Source of the DNA: Talpa occidentalis
Lineage: Eukaryota > Chordata > Mammalia > Eulipotyphla > Talpidae
Length of the DNA: 64,000 nucleotides
Assembly: GCF_014898055.3 (NCBI RefSeq)
Contig: NW_023601322.1
Location: 10,373,312-10,437,311, forward strand
Reading direction: 5' to 3'
Shown: positions 34,391-45,499 of the stretch, in pieces
How positions within the stretch are numbered: position 1 is the stretch's first letter
Layout: every line of letters starts with the position of its first letter
The notes under the pieces: model-generated
What the model saw: the letters and a program-made list of their open reading frames with translations, nothing else
Told to the model about the DNA's origin: nothing
Database searches by the model: none
Position numbers and translations under genes: made by a program

Positions 34391-36260
34391 ATTGATTAAG
34401 AAAAGGATTCACTGAAAATGACTATAACTATTCTATGAAATAAGGAAAACACAGTTGACTCAACAGTTAATTTTAAAAGATGCATAGTCTTTCTCACATA
34501 TACACATCAACCCACCCACACCCTACACCCCCTCACCCTGGCTACACATACACATTCTGTGTAAACTATGAATAATGCAGATTGTGCTTCTCTAGCTAGT
34601 GTTCAGGTCACCTTCGAACCATGTTTGGCTTTCTCTTATCAGCACCCTGGTTCTATATTATCTATTGTTGCTCTTCTATATTCCACAGTCTTCTCTATAT
34701 AGTGTTGTCTCTGGAATAATTACTTTTCTGCATCAGATTGCAGTGCACAAATAGGCTGAGAGTAAGCAATGAAGATGGCTAGGTGTGGTGTGAACCCAAC
34801 TCAGTTTTGCGGACCTTGTGCAGATTTCTTAAACCCTCAGAATTTGCTGTCTATCAGTTAGCAAGGAAGAATAGCATTCATCTTGAAATTTTCTTGTGAC
34901 AGTTAATGGCAGAATATGCAAATTACCTTGCACAGTACTTGGTGCAGAGTGAATGTCAACTAAACCACAACTAATATACTAGTTGCGTCGAAGGCTCATA
35001 TTACTGTCAGTGATGCGTAATGTTAATATTTTCTACATAGACCATTTACCAAAAATTTATACTGTTTGTTCCATGTCTGTTCCTATTTGTACAGAAACTC
35101 AAAGCTTAGTGGCACTTTTGTCCAATAAATACTCAGTAAATCTGTCCACAGTTTCTGTTACTGTCAAATTCCACCTGATTATAGCAGTTTGATGTTTAAG
35201 GTTTAGGAAATCCATGCTGTCCAGGTGTAGTGTACTAGAATAAGCAGGGACACATTACAGTTGCTTTTTAGCAGCTTTTTTGGGGTCATTACACCTAATC
35301 GTGTTCTCAGATATTAGTTGAAAGCCCTACTCAGCATATTTATGATGCTGAATTTATCTAGTCTGACACCATCGTACCACTAGTAGATTAGGAAATGGAA
35401 TTCACTGGAGTTTTCTCTTTATGTCTGTAGCACAGTCTCCCAAGCATCTGTTTCTTGTCAAGGCAACCAGAAGACCCAGTTGTAAAGCATTTATTAGACT
35501 ACAAGTTGTAAAGCATTTATTAGACTACAATTTTGGTCTCATTCATTCATTTAAATTGAGGAGGCTGCAGTACTGAGACCCAGATAAAAGTTCTATTGCT
35601 TTCTATAGCCTTGGGTCAATTATTTCATTTCTTTTGCTCTCAGAGATAATCAGATTACGTCCTTATTTATAAAATGACAAGATAAAATTTGAGGAGGGCA
35701 GATAGTCTGAGTACTTGAAAATGATACATGTTTTCTGTCTTGTTTTTACATATGTCAGAATTGACATTCAGATTGAATTTATAATTGTGTTCATATTTTC
35801 TACAGCATTGTTTTCGGTCTGCTTATTCTACCGGTTACAAAAATAAATTATTAAACTATCTCTTTCCATAAATTGAAACTATGTTTTGGATTGCATAGAA
35901 ATTTAAAATTATAATCTCATTAGTGGGGTGATATCATTACTTTTAAGAAATATCCATCTTTATCTAGTGATGTTCTATGTTCTCTTTTCTATTATATCAG
36001 TAAAGTTAAATGTAAACTTATTTTTGGTGAGTTCTATATAAACTTTCTTTTGGTCTGATTTATCTTTTTAAAGCTTTCCATAATCAATATTTATCCTTTT
36101 ATTAAAAATGTGTGTCTTGTAAATGGCACATGGTAGGTTTTATTTTCAATATTTTACTATGTTATTTGCCTAGGGGTGGTGGTTTTCTTGTATTTGTCAT
36201 GCTTAGGAGTTTGCAGAAGAATTTCATTATTTTTATCCTTATCGTAATTATTATTGTTAA
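34391..36260. other. Mixed interval with two weak MIRs and an antisense L1 segment
   Basis: Weak MIR-like text occurs at 34770-34965 ('gtgaacccaactcagttttg', 'ttgcacagtacttggtgcag') and at 35555-35700 ('gccttgggtcaattatttca', 'cagattacgtccttatttat'). The AT-rich text at 35790-36170, with 'gtgtgtcttgtaaatggcac' and 'atggtaggttttattttc', resembles reversed old L1. No gene is seen. Confidence 0.45.
35478..35529. repeat. Perfect 26-bp tandem duplication
   Basis: The 26-bp unit at 35478-35503 is repeated exactly at 35504-35529. It looks like a recent replication-slippage event. Confidence 0.95.
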
Positions 36261-36421
36261 CTTTTAAACATTAAATTAAAATGTAAAATAGATAAAGTAC
36301 ACATGTATTATGTGCAGCCTGGTGGATTTTCCCAAACTGAATGTGCCTTTGTATCTACAGCAGGCAACCATGTCAAGGAAAAGAATATTGCCTAAGCCAC
36401 AAGTCTCCCTCATGCTTTTTG

Positions 36422-36470
36422 TTCTTCCAAAATAATCACTTCCAGTTTCTATTCTTCCAAAATAATCACT
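36422..36470. repeat. Direct repeat, 19 bp, period 30
   Basis: 'ttcttccaaaataatcact' occurs at 36422-36440 and again at 36452-36470. Confidence 0.93.
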
Positions 36471-36489
36471 ATCTTCATTTCTTTCCGAA

Positions 36490-36690
36490 AAAACTTTTTT
36501 ATATATTTTTGTGTAGAAGAAGAACTGGGGTGTAGGCCAGAGGTGCAGGGGGGTGAAAGGATTCACCAGAGACAGAGTGGGGAGCAGAACAGGTGGATTT
36601 ACTGAAATACACTGCTGAGGAGAGCAGGGGGTGAGACAGGAGAGCTCTGCTGTGCCATATATGGGTCAGCTCCCTGGGTGGGGATTGAAC
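36490..36690 (-). mobile_element. tRNA-derived SINE, subfamily A, 5' truncated
   Basis: The minus-strand copy keeps the tail and body ('gaactggggtgtaggccaga', 'gggagcagaacaggtggat', 'agctccctgggtggggattg') but lacks the tRNA-like head. It stops at about 36690 inside the B-box region. Antisense L1 text follows directly. Confidence 0.9.
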
Positions 36691-37235
36691 ACAATTCACA
36701 TTTGATTGTTTTCATTGTTTCCAGTGCTCTGATAATACTTTCCATCACATTATCTATGTGTTGCCATATGAGTAATAGTCCTTTACAGTTCATGGCTGAT
36801 AGTTTGACTATGTAGATCTTTTTTGTGTGTTTATTCTTAATGTTTTCTCCCTTTTCTTTTTTCACTTTTTTTTGTTATGTTTTGTCTCATGGAATGCATT
36901 GTGGATTTTTCTGAGTATACCATGTAACTTGTGAAAACATTTAGAATGATGTTATATTGTCTAGAGGGCATTTAGTCTTGCTTCTGGTGAGAATTTAACA
37001 GATCTCCTTAATCCAACCAAGAACTGATCTGAGTTCAAGTTGGATTTCAGTCTCTGTGAGAGCAGATCCTTTTATTTAAACTTAGGTTTACAACAGTGTC
37101 TTCTGTTAGTTCTGCCTGAGATCTAATGTGTGTATTAGAACCCCTACTCTGGAGACATAGACTCACATTTCTATTGCTCTCTGTCATGTACCACTGCCAG
37201 AAACTCAGCTCAACTTCTCAAACCCCCTCACTTCT
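36691..37235 (-). mobile_element. Old L1 (L1ME-type) 3' segment, antisense
   Basis: 'aatagtcctttacagttcat', 'ggctgatagtttgactatgt', 'tgttttgtctcatggaatgc', 'attgtggatttttctgagta', 'agaggg catttagtcttgct' and 'gagttcaagttggatttcag' match, in order, the reversed L1ME-type 3' UTR I remember. Divergence is high. Confidence 0.6.
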
Positions 37236-37600
37236 TAAGAATCAACAAATGCCTCAAAAAGAAAAGTGGGCTTATTTCTTTGGATACTTTCATTTCTTCT
37301 GAGAATATGATCCCTTAAGCCTCTTTTTACCTTTCTGATGCTTTCAGATAGATTAAAAAAATAACCCAGCTATTCTAGTTGTTCTCAAGAGAGTTGGTTT
37401 CCAAAAAGCCACTCTGCAGTTACTGGAACAAAAACCCCTAGGACCCACTTGGAGAATTTATTTTATACGTGTATAATCTGCTTCACAGGGACTTTTAGTA
37501 CAATCAGTATAATTAAAGACTTTGAAATTAGACATCTCCCCTCCAGAGGTCCTCCTTATACGCTTTGAATGTCTACATGAATCTTGCATCAAAAATTAAA
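37236..37600. other. Unrecognised interval
   Basis: No gene or repeat recognised. Confidence 0.45.
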
Positions 37601-37613
37601 AAAAAATTCTTTA

Positions 37614-37870
37614 GGGCCTCCGCCATGGTGCAGCGGTTGAGCACTGGGTTATGAAGCTGCCCGCAGCCTCTCCAGCGATGGTTCAATCCCCGGCACGGGG
37701 TGAGGGTCCCACATGGCGCGCAGACCTCTCCTGCCGCCCGCTGTTCCCCTCAGCAGTGTATTTCGTCAGTCTGTCTGTTCTGCTCCCTGCTCTGGCTCTG
37801 GTGAATTCTCTCACACTCCCGCGCTTCTGATTGTACCCAGTGCTTGTATAAATAAATAAGTAAATCTTTA
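37614..37870 (+). mobile_element. tRNA-derived SINE, subfamily B, perfect target-site duplication
   Basis: A full-length subfamily B copy with 'gtgcagcggttgagcactgg', 'gaagctgcccgcagcctctc', B box 'ggttcaatccccggc', 'cacatggcgcgcagacctct' and 'ttgtacccagtgcttgtata'. A 13-bp exact duplication 'aaaaaattcttta' flanks it (37601-37613 and 37871-37883). The clean duplication and low divergence make this one of the younger copies. Confidence 0.95.
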
Positions 37871-37883
37871 AAAAAATTCTTTA

Positions 37884-40560
37884 AAAAATTTAGGTAATTG
37901 AGTGACCTAAACATTTATTTATATAATACATCTTCAATAGCAATGTAGAACAAAATTGCCTGACTCTAGATTGTAAGGGCAAAACATTTATAGTCAAGTG
38001 CCACCACAGTCGCTATTTGACTGTTCAACTTAGTGATCCATAAAATAAGAAAACTTTAAATTATTTAAAATAAAGAGACAGTTGAGTAGTTTCTCTTTAA
38101 AATCCATGCCAAAATTGTATTGGGTAAAACTGAACGCTTCTGTGTAATACCCAAAATGAAGATTCTAATTTGAGAGGTAGAAATTGCTTAAATTTTTTTC
38201 TTCCAATATCATTAAAAAAATAGCAAGTCGTCTACCTCTCTCACAAGATATGCCTTATAAAAGGCCCAGGAAAATACTTTCATGGTGTTTTCAAATCATT
38301 GTCTTTGGGGCCTTCAGAGATTGACAGCCTGGTAAGGAGAAAAAATGTAATGCTCTTTATTTGAAATTAAATAGAACACCTTAGAATCTCTGAAATTGTC
38401 AGGAGGATTTGTGAAAAGACATTCTTATGCAGGCAACTGAAAGTCCATCTGTTGTTTTAATTTGTCTCTCTAATAATTCCCAGGGGTTTCACTTGGTTTG
38501 AATATTGGAATAAACAAGAATGAATCAGGTCATTTTCTTTTAATATTAATTCAAAAATTCTATGTGGTATATTAACCATCACCTACACCCATTCAAGGTT
38601 GTTTGATTTCATTAACCTTCACTATATTCCAATTAAATACAAGTATATTCATTTTATCGTTTGTACTTGATTTCTTTAGATAATCAAACTATGCAATTTT
38701 CAGTGATTTTACATGTGAACGCTGTTGCAATTTGCAGAATGTTTTTTCTTTGAAAACAATGTCACATATTTCAATAATACAGCAGTGCAAAATATTTGTT
38801 TCTTATCACAGAAATAGAACCTTTCTTATTATCTGCTTTCTTATGTGTTTTGTAATTTGATAGAAAACCTTCAATATATCTTAATCTTGAAAGATATTTA
38901 GCTGTGCTACATCAATACATCTTGTGGTTTGGAAAATAGTAAGTCATATATCCAGAATTCCCTGTACCTAGATGACATAATGCTGTTCTTATGTTGTGGA
39001 TAGCATAGTAAGTTATATACATTGTTCACTTTTCTCCACGAATACGTTTTTCCTGTGGAAATTTCTGCAGTACTTTTTCAACAATGGTTTTGAATTTAAG
39101 ACATTAAACACCTTTTCTTATTTGAGGTATAATTAAAGATCTGCAATCAAGTTGTTTGGGGCACAACTCAGTCCCTGGTTTGATGCTATAATTTTGGGAA
39201 ACTCAAACTGTAGCTACAGAAGGTCCACCTTTGATTAGATTTTTATACACAGTATTTATATATGGCTTCACTGCAGTATTTATTTCCTGACTGCTCCCAG
39301 GTGTGACGACCTTAGCTCCGTACCAGAAGTGAGAGGACAGTCCAGTGAAAGTAAAGTGAAGTAGATGGGCTTCATCTCTTTTAGGACGTCCTTCTTTACT
39401 TCCTCCTTCCTGTACTTCTCTTTCAACCCTGCTCTCATGCAGACCCAAAGGAGTCAGAGGAAAGTGATAAAAAGCAAGGGCAGCTGAGCTGACGGTATAG
39501 TCCTGAGTCTGTGGTTTCAAGATGGAGTTATTAGAGAAAAAATGCCAACTTTTGAACTCATTTTTATTTTTCATTGCATCACCTCCCTGAGCAGTGAAAT
39601 TTAAAATGTTATGGGGGGGTGGTGGTAATTAAGGAATACATACTCACATGCATATATTTGCAAGTTGTAAGCAGCAAAAGGAATAGAAAGAAACTTAGAC
39701 CAAGGAAACTACTTGAGAAGAGTCAGGTTCTTGTCTGCAGAGGAATGATAAAAATGAGCTTTGTGAGGACAGAGATATGTATTTACTTAAATTTAAAACT
39801 TTACTTTCAGTAAATTTTCACACGGACTGTTTAAAGATGCGATGTGATATCGAGAGGGCGTTGATATGACATGGGCTGTGGGAGACACTAGTCATGGCAC
39901 CCCGCTGAGGGGGCAGCCCGGATCAAGGGGTCCGGACAGCCCCATGGTCAGAACCTTCAGCAGAGATAGTGATGATCCCTCATGTGCGATAATATAAGAC
40001 CCAGGAGGTTCCATTAGAAATGAAGCAAGCTGACAATGTATTGACGGGGGGAACTATTCAGCATTAATTGGGTGGCATTGTCCATGAGACTATGGCTGGC
40101 ATGGGCCATATGATCCAGCTGCTTGTCAAAGGAGGACTTGGCTTTAAATTTGCTTCCTTCTGTCTAAAATTGCCAAGATATCTTCATGGCAGATTTAAAT
40201 GAAAACCTGCTAAAGCAAATGGAACCTTAGTGCCAACGCCTGTGCATGTGTGCACGTGTCTATAACATTGATGAATTTGGCTCCATTCTCCTCATGGTGC
40301 ACTTCAATCTGGTTATGATAGAAAATATGATGAATGGATATCTGGGAAATCTGCTTAAACTCTATGCATATTTTAATCACCGTGATATTTTTTAAAAAGT
40401 ATGAAGAGATAGAAAATAATAGCAATGGGTATAGTATTGGTTATGTGCAGACAAACACTTTATGAGGCTGATGGGCAGAAAGTCAGGTAAATGGTGGACT
40501 GATTTTTTTTTTTAATTTAAGAACAGATATTTAAGAAACTCATGTTTAGGCATGAGGATG
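37884..40560. other. Mostly unrecognised interval
   Basis: About 2.7 kb without a recognised repeat. 38280-38520 and 38690-38900 look like ordinary unique DNA. The minus-strand 123-codon frame at 39203-39574 has no motif I recognise. The coding-like trace at 39870-40260 is listed separately. Confidence 0.4.
39870..40260 (+). pseudogene. Possible decayed coding sequence, family not recognised
   Basis: This block has more G+C and CpG than its surroundings. One plus-strand frame reads through fairly natural protein-like text, with Gly, His, Met and Leu well represented around 40040-40200, interrupted by three or four stops. The left part (39890-39960) is G/C-rich like a 5' leader. I could not match it to a gene. 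It may be a processed pseudogene, a retroviral scrap or an unassigned repeat. Confidence 0.2.
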
Positions 40561-40564
40561 TAGA

Positions 40565-40720
40565 TTTAACAGCTGTATTGAGTATAATTTATATACCACA
40601 TATAAATTCACCTGTGTTAAGTAGTTAGTAAATATTTATTAAATTTAGAGTTGTACAACCATTACCACAATAAATTATAGTACATAATATAATAGATTCA
40701 TTTTTATAATAAAAATTATT
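40565..40720 (-). mobile_element. L1 3'-UTR fragment, antisense
   Basis: 'attgagtataatttatatac', 'cacatataaattcacctgtg' and 'gttgtacaaccattaccaca' match the reversed L1MB/L1MC 3' UTR (gagatataattcacatacc, aaattcaccc, gttgtgcaaccatcaccaca). Confidence 0.7.
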
Positions 40721-42110
40721 GACTATGCATTTTATGTTTATTTCATAGTAAAGTTTATTCCATAAATTTTATTAAGTAATGTATCACATATATTAATAAA
40801 ATAATATAGTAATAGATATTTAATATATGGAATATATAATATATAAATACATAGAAACATCTATAAACATATCAAACAAAAATTTATAAAATATTCCACT
40901 TTTAATTTCTGATAAATATATACTTATGAAGTAACCAGTCTCCTGTGACACAACTCCCAACTGTCTGGACCTATTAGCAGCTAATAATCATGTTAAAAAT
41001 GAGATTTAGTAAATATTTTAACTAGGTTTAGTAAGTGCAAAAATAAAATTTTCTCTAACTTGAAAATATAATACAATCATATAATAAAATCAAGTTTCAG
41101 AGATCATATTGTAGTAGAAACAAGAATATGAGACCAACTGATGATTCACAGTACTAATTAATAAATGTGGCAGATTTTTTACTATTTATTATTATCATTA
41201 TTAACAATAACCAACAATGATGAGTATAATTCACGACAGTATCTCACACAAGGGCGCATCCTCCTCATGCCATGTTAGAAAGGGAAAACCTTTTGAAAGA
41301 AGGGTGTTTCTTGAGGTGGGTATTTGGAGGTTGGGAGACCTAGATAAATTAAATAGAGGAACTCAATGAGCTTAAAGTACAGGTCAGTAACAGCAGCCAA
41401 ACTATACTGATGGAGAGGTCAGTGTTCCCAGAAGGAAGACTAATTCAGTTGGTTGAAAGGTAGAGAGCATCGGGGTTGGACATAGACTGGGAAGTTAGTT
41501 TACTTCATGGTAACAAGTACCCTTAATACTCCCATAACAAGTTGGGTTTTAGCCTGTTGGAGATGGAATACCTCACCCTTATCTGGGGGCAAAAGCTTAT
41601 GATTGAAGGGGTGTTTCAATAATAACTTGCTGACACATTCTTGGAGTGGTCAAAGAAATGAGTAAAATTGAAGTTCTACTTTCAAGAAAGTGGTGGTGGC
41701 TAAAGTGAAATAGAGAAAAGAAAGGTGCAAAGGAGACAGAAGAAATGAGGAACAACAAGTTTTGGTGAAAATAGATCTGGGTGGAAAGATTGAAAAAATA
41801 AAATAGAATATCCTATAACTGAGGACAAGAAGACACCAGCTGTGGATACAAAATGTGCCAGGTTTTGTTTTGTTGGAGGATCCCCTTCTTTGGGGATCTG
41901 CCCCTTCTTTCTTTATCTTATCTTTATCTTAGTTGGCATAGACAATTCTTAGGACTCAAGTTTGGGTGATTAGAAAAAGTAATTTTGCTATAGCTGCAGG
42001 GAAGTATCAGAAAAGACACATAGAGTATTTTCAAATATTGGGTGAAAATATTTTTCATTTGCTTCTCATATGCTCCTGGGTCACTTCTGTTCTTTAGATT
42101 ATCAAGGTCA
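40721..42110. other. AT-rich then purine-rich interval, unrecognised
   Basis: 40720-41220 is extremely AT-rich. 41250-41860 is purine-rich with no recognised repeat. A (TTTATCTTA)-like imperfect run lies at about 41912-41932. No gene is seen. Confidence 0.45.
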
Positions 42111-42378
42111 GGGCCTCCCTGGTGGCGCAGCGGTTGAGCGCTGGGTTGCGAAGCTGCCTGCAGCCTCTGCAGCACCGGTCGATCCCTGGCCACCCGGTGA
42201 GGGTCCCACATGGCACGCAGACCTCTCCTGCTGCCCGCTGCTCCCCTCAGCATTGTGTTTCGTCAGTCGGCCTGCTCTGCTCTCCCCTCTGGTTCTGGTG
42301 AATTCTCTCACCCTCCCATGCTTCTGACTGTACCCAGTGCATGTATAAATAAATAAATAAATCTTAAAAAAAAAAAAA
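42111..42378 (+). mobile_element. tRNA-derived SINE, subfamily B
   Basis: A near-consensus subfamily B copy: 'ctggtggcgcagcggttgag', 'cgctgggttgcgaagctgcc', B box 'ggtcgatccctgg', 'acccggtgagggtcccacat' and 'gactgtacccagtgcatgta'. The tail is four 'aaat' units and a 14-base A run, which suggests a young copy. The frames read across it on both strands are not genes. Confidence 0.95.
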
Positions 42379-42894
42379 GCTTCAGGCTTGTGCCATCACT
42401 AAATTATCTAGGTCAACAGAAATCGGTGAGTCTGTTTCATTTTGATTTTAAGTCAGTTTCACTTTTGTATTTCCATGCACAAGCATGAAAAGGAGCAGTT
42501 CATTGAATTTTGGCAAATAATCTATACAGTACATATTTTGTGCCATTGAAGATAACACTTTTCAGGACTCCTCAGAAGTGACTTACTGGCTCAAGCTTTG
42601 CTCCTGAATTGCACTACCAGACTGTTAAAAATCATTTCAAATGATAGGTCTGATAGCTTAGAATATTTTTCTTATGCTGAATCCTGTGCAATTCCCTTTT
42701 TGTGTGAGTTCTTTACAAACCAAGCTTCAAATTTGCAAGATAGTGCTTCAGTGCTTTAATTTTTCTCATAGTTGTCTCCCCCTCCAAATCTGGGTCAGCT
42801 TTTTTTACCTGAATGTTAATGCACCATGGAAATTCTTTCATTGATTTAAAAAAGATCATAAACTTTCAGGACTTGAGACAACCTAAATGTACCC
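42379..42894. other. Unrecognised unique interval
   Basis: No gene or repeat recognised. Confidence 0.5.
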
Positions 42895-43015
42895 CGTGAG
42901 ATTCACATGAGTAATCTAAGACCCAAAGGGAAGCCCATGGTTTCCTCAAGGTAAATAAAAATAGTAACTAGATCCAGGGCAAAAATCTGGGGTTTTGCAC
43001 TCTCAGCTCTGTGTG
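42895..43015 (-). mobile_element. MIR SINE fragment, antisense
   Basis: 'aagacccaaagggaagccca', 'tggtttcctcaaggtaaata' and 'gatccagggcaaaaatctgg' resemble reversed MIR (gaggcccagagagggaagtgacttgcccaaggtca..., ...). The match is weak. Confidence 0.45.
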
Positions 43016-43179
43016 AACCAATGAGTGCTAATCAACTGGACAAATTGTTATTTATGATAATCATCATTTATTTTTGTGTTTTAAGGGTGTCTGATACAGA
43101 AAGATACAGTTCTAGAAATCCTCAGTAAAATCAAATTACATTTCTGACTTGACAGATAACCAATGCACAATGGTGAAAA

Positions 43180-43345
43180 GGGGGGGTAAGTGAAGTGGGT
43201 AAGAGGTCAACTGGATAAGAGGGTCAATGGGAACTAGACTTTTGGTGATGATTATGATGTAGAGCATACGGATGTTGAATCATAACGATGTACCCCTAAA
43301 ATTTATGTAATACTATGCACCGACAATACCTCAAAAATTATTAAC
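43180..43345 (+). mobile_element. L1 3' end, sense
   Basis: 'tggtgatgattatgatgtag', 'atgttgaatcataacgatgt', 'acccctaaaatttatgtaat' and 'cgacaatacctcaaaaatta' match the last part of a laurasiatherian-type L1 3' UTR (gtggtgatcatttc..., tcgaatcattatgttgtacacctgaaactaatacaatg..., caattatatctcaataaa). It ends in an A-rich stretch. Confidence 0.68.
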
Positions 43346-43800
43346 GAAAACAATAAGTCATGTTAAATTTAACTTGATTTAAGTTGTGTGAAAATACCGG
43401 AGGTGACATGCTCAGACTGGCCCCCCATGGGAATGGTCCCATCTCATGTGTCACATCGCATTGAGCTATCCTGCTCCACCCAGGCACCATGTAGGGAGCA
43501 TACACTGTTTTCCTCTTGGGCAAAGTCTGGACTGCAACCAAAGAAGGAGCACCACCCAAACCTACCTGGCAGGAAAACTGAGAAAAAGAGCAAATCATTC
43601 TATAGAAATAGGTCTTGACTTGTGAGACCCATTTAACTCACTTTCCAAGATAGAGATGCAGCACCCTGACATAGGTGACTTAGGCTTGTGGCAGATTTTG
43701 TGAATTAGTGAGATAATATGGTGATATTCTCAGATCTCCCATGGGTTTTCCACCCACTCAATTGGGTGGAGTATCTACAGGTGCTGAAATAATGATGCAC
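43346..43800. other. Unrecognised interval
   Basis: No gene is seen. The overlapping frames at 43341-43618 on both strands have no motif that I recognise. 'tactgaggagaac'-type LTR words are absent. Confidence 0.45.
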
Positions 43801-43804
43801 CACT

Positions 43805-44125
43805 GAATCAGTTTGCTAAGGGCTGTCATAGCTAAATACCACAGACTGGATGGCTTACACAACAGAAATGTTTTCACTGTTCTGGAGCCTGGAAGTCCGA
43901 GATCAAGGTGTAAGTAGGGGTGGTTTCACCTGAGTCCTCTCTCTTTGCCTTGCGGTCAGCTGCCTTTTTCACTGTGTCTTCAGATGGCCAGGTCCTGTGC
44001 ACACACACCCCAGTGCCTCTTTTGCCCCTTGCAGGGATACCTATCAGATCCAACTGTGTGGCCCCTATAAATGCTCTCTCACCAAATACAGGCACGTAGG
44101 GGGTTATAGCTTCCATTTGTGAATA
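43805..44125 (-). mobile_element. MaLR-type LTR (MLT1-like), antisense
   Basis: 'gtttgctaagggctgtcata', 'gctaaataccacagactgga', 'tggcttacacaacagaaatg', 'gttctggagcctggaagtcc' and 'gagatcaaggtg' are the reversed 3' end of an MLT1/MST LTR. 'cactgtgtcttcagatggcc' follows in the expected order. The right part is truncated or too decayed to trace. Confidence 0.75.
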
Positions 44126-44965
44126 AGGAAGAAAAGGTTCATTCTACAACAACTGACTAAATCCCTTATTAGTCAAATATCTTTTTTTTAAAATATGTTG
44201 TATTCTTACTGATAGTGTTCACTTGTTAAGCTTTCAGCTTTCCCTCTGAATTTATTACATCCAACTACAATGTGCACACAACATTTCTGTCCATGTCCAG
44301 ATGAAACCAGCACTTTGCAAAGTAGGAATTTGAGTGTCTAGGAAAAAACAGAGTTGTATAGAAGGTAGACGTATGACAGAAAGGCAAATGCTCTTAAATA
44401 TTCTTAGACATACATGACTGTTTACCAGTGGAAACCAATTTAAAATTTGTATATTAGTTAAATTCTTGCAGACTGGAGAAGACCAGAAGGAAATTTGGGG
44501 AAACTCCTAACTTCTATAACCTATTCCTGCTGCTCATTTAAAATCCCTTTGGCTTCATAGAAAATTCTAGAGCTAAGCAATTACACTAAATTATAAGCAA
44601 TATTCCTTATGATAATAATTAATATGATTATTCAGGTAACTGCTGTCAATTTTTAGAACTGTGGAGATTAACAAGGAACAATAGGCACGAAATAAGAATT
44701 ATGAAAATATGTCCAAGCTGACAAGAGTCGACTTCAATTTGCTTCACAAAGCTGCCTGACCATGAAAGATACATTACAGCAGCTGAAATTCGTTAATAAG
44801 TTTTTCTTGTGCAAGCCTGTTGAAGTATTTCAAGGTTTATTTCTATGTCAAATAAGGAAGCATACACGTCTAGAAATACCAAGGACCTGAGTCACGGCAA
44901 GCTAGTGTTTTTGTTTCTAAGACAGTTTTCCTCATCAATAGAGCAGCCTAGAAATCCTGGAGCAT
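44126..44965. other. Unique interval, possible conserved noncoding DNA
   Basis: No repeat is recognised. 44540-44900 is dense in TAAT/ATTA cores ('gataataattaatatgatta', 'gaaattcgttaataagt') in mixed-composition sequence, which is enhancer-like in texture. Conservation could not be tested. Confidence 0.35.
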
Positions 44966-45499
44966 TCACATGATTGTTTCAAACTGGATAGGGTCCCTCT
45001 CGATTTTCATGCATAGGACAGTTGAAATACTAAAACATGGAGGCCCACCAATGCCAACTTCTGTCTTAATAACAATGGGCGTGGAACAGCATTGCCAAAC
45101 ACATGCGTTCCAGGGGCTAATCCTCTGATTGACACAGGAAGGGTCCTGTGTCGCACACAGCACAGGACTCAAGGACAAAATGTTGCTGTTCCCATTCCCA
45201 CAGGCTGTTTCAGACACAGAAGCCTGATGACTCTAGGCTGGGCTATCCACTGCCATCAGTTTCCCTTTTTCATCTTTTTTTTTAACCATTTCTGAACTAT
45301 CTTTACACAATTTATCAAGTTGGCAGCTATGGGAACAAAAGGCATTGCAGACCCAGAGAAAGGGAGTCACAGACCTTGAGACCATACTGGTCAAACTGTA
45401 GGCACAGGGCCCACACGCGGTGTCCATCTTGGGCACGGTCACAAGCGTGCATGAGCCCGCTGCAGCTGAAGGGTGCTCACAACCAGCAGCAACAGACAT
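44966..45499 (-). pseudogene. Cys-rich broken frame, possible decayed retroviral coding region
   Basis: On the minus strand one reading frame runs from 45499 to 44966 (178 codons), interrupted only by a single TAG at about 45233-45235. The translation has about 20 cysteines. They are spread along both halves in spaced pairs, and there is one basic Lys-rich stretch before the stop. No domain is recognised. The LTR-like sequence just upstream on the same strand (45490-45960) makes an endogenous retroviral origin plausible. Chance or another old gene copy cannot be excluded. No product is expected. Confidence 0.3.

Noticed and set aside
34016..34399. 127-codon plus-strand open frame
   Set aside because: It is made of a MIR 3' half followed by a MER5A-like element, both recognisable as repeats.
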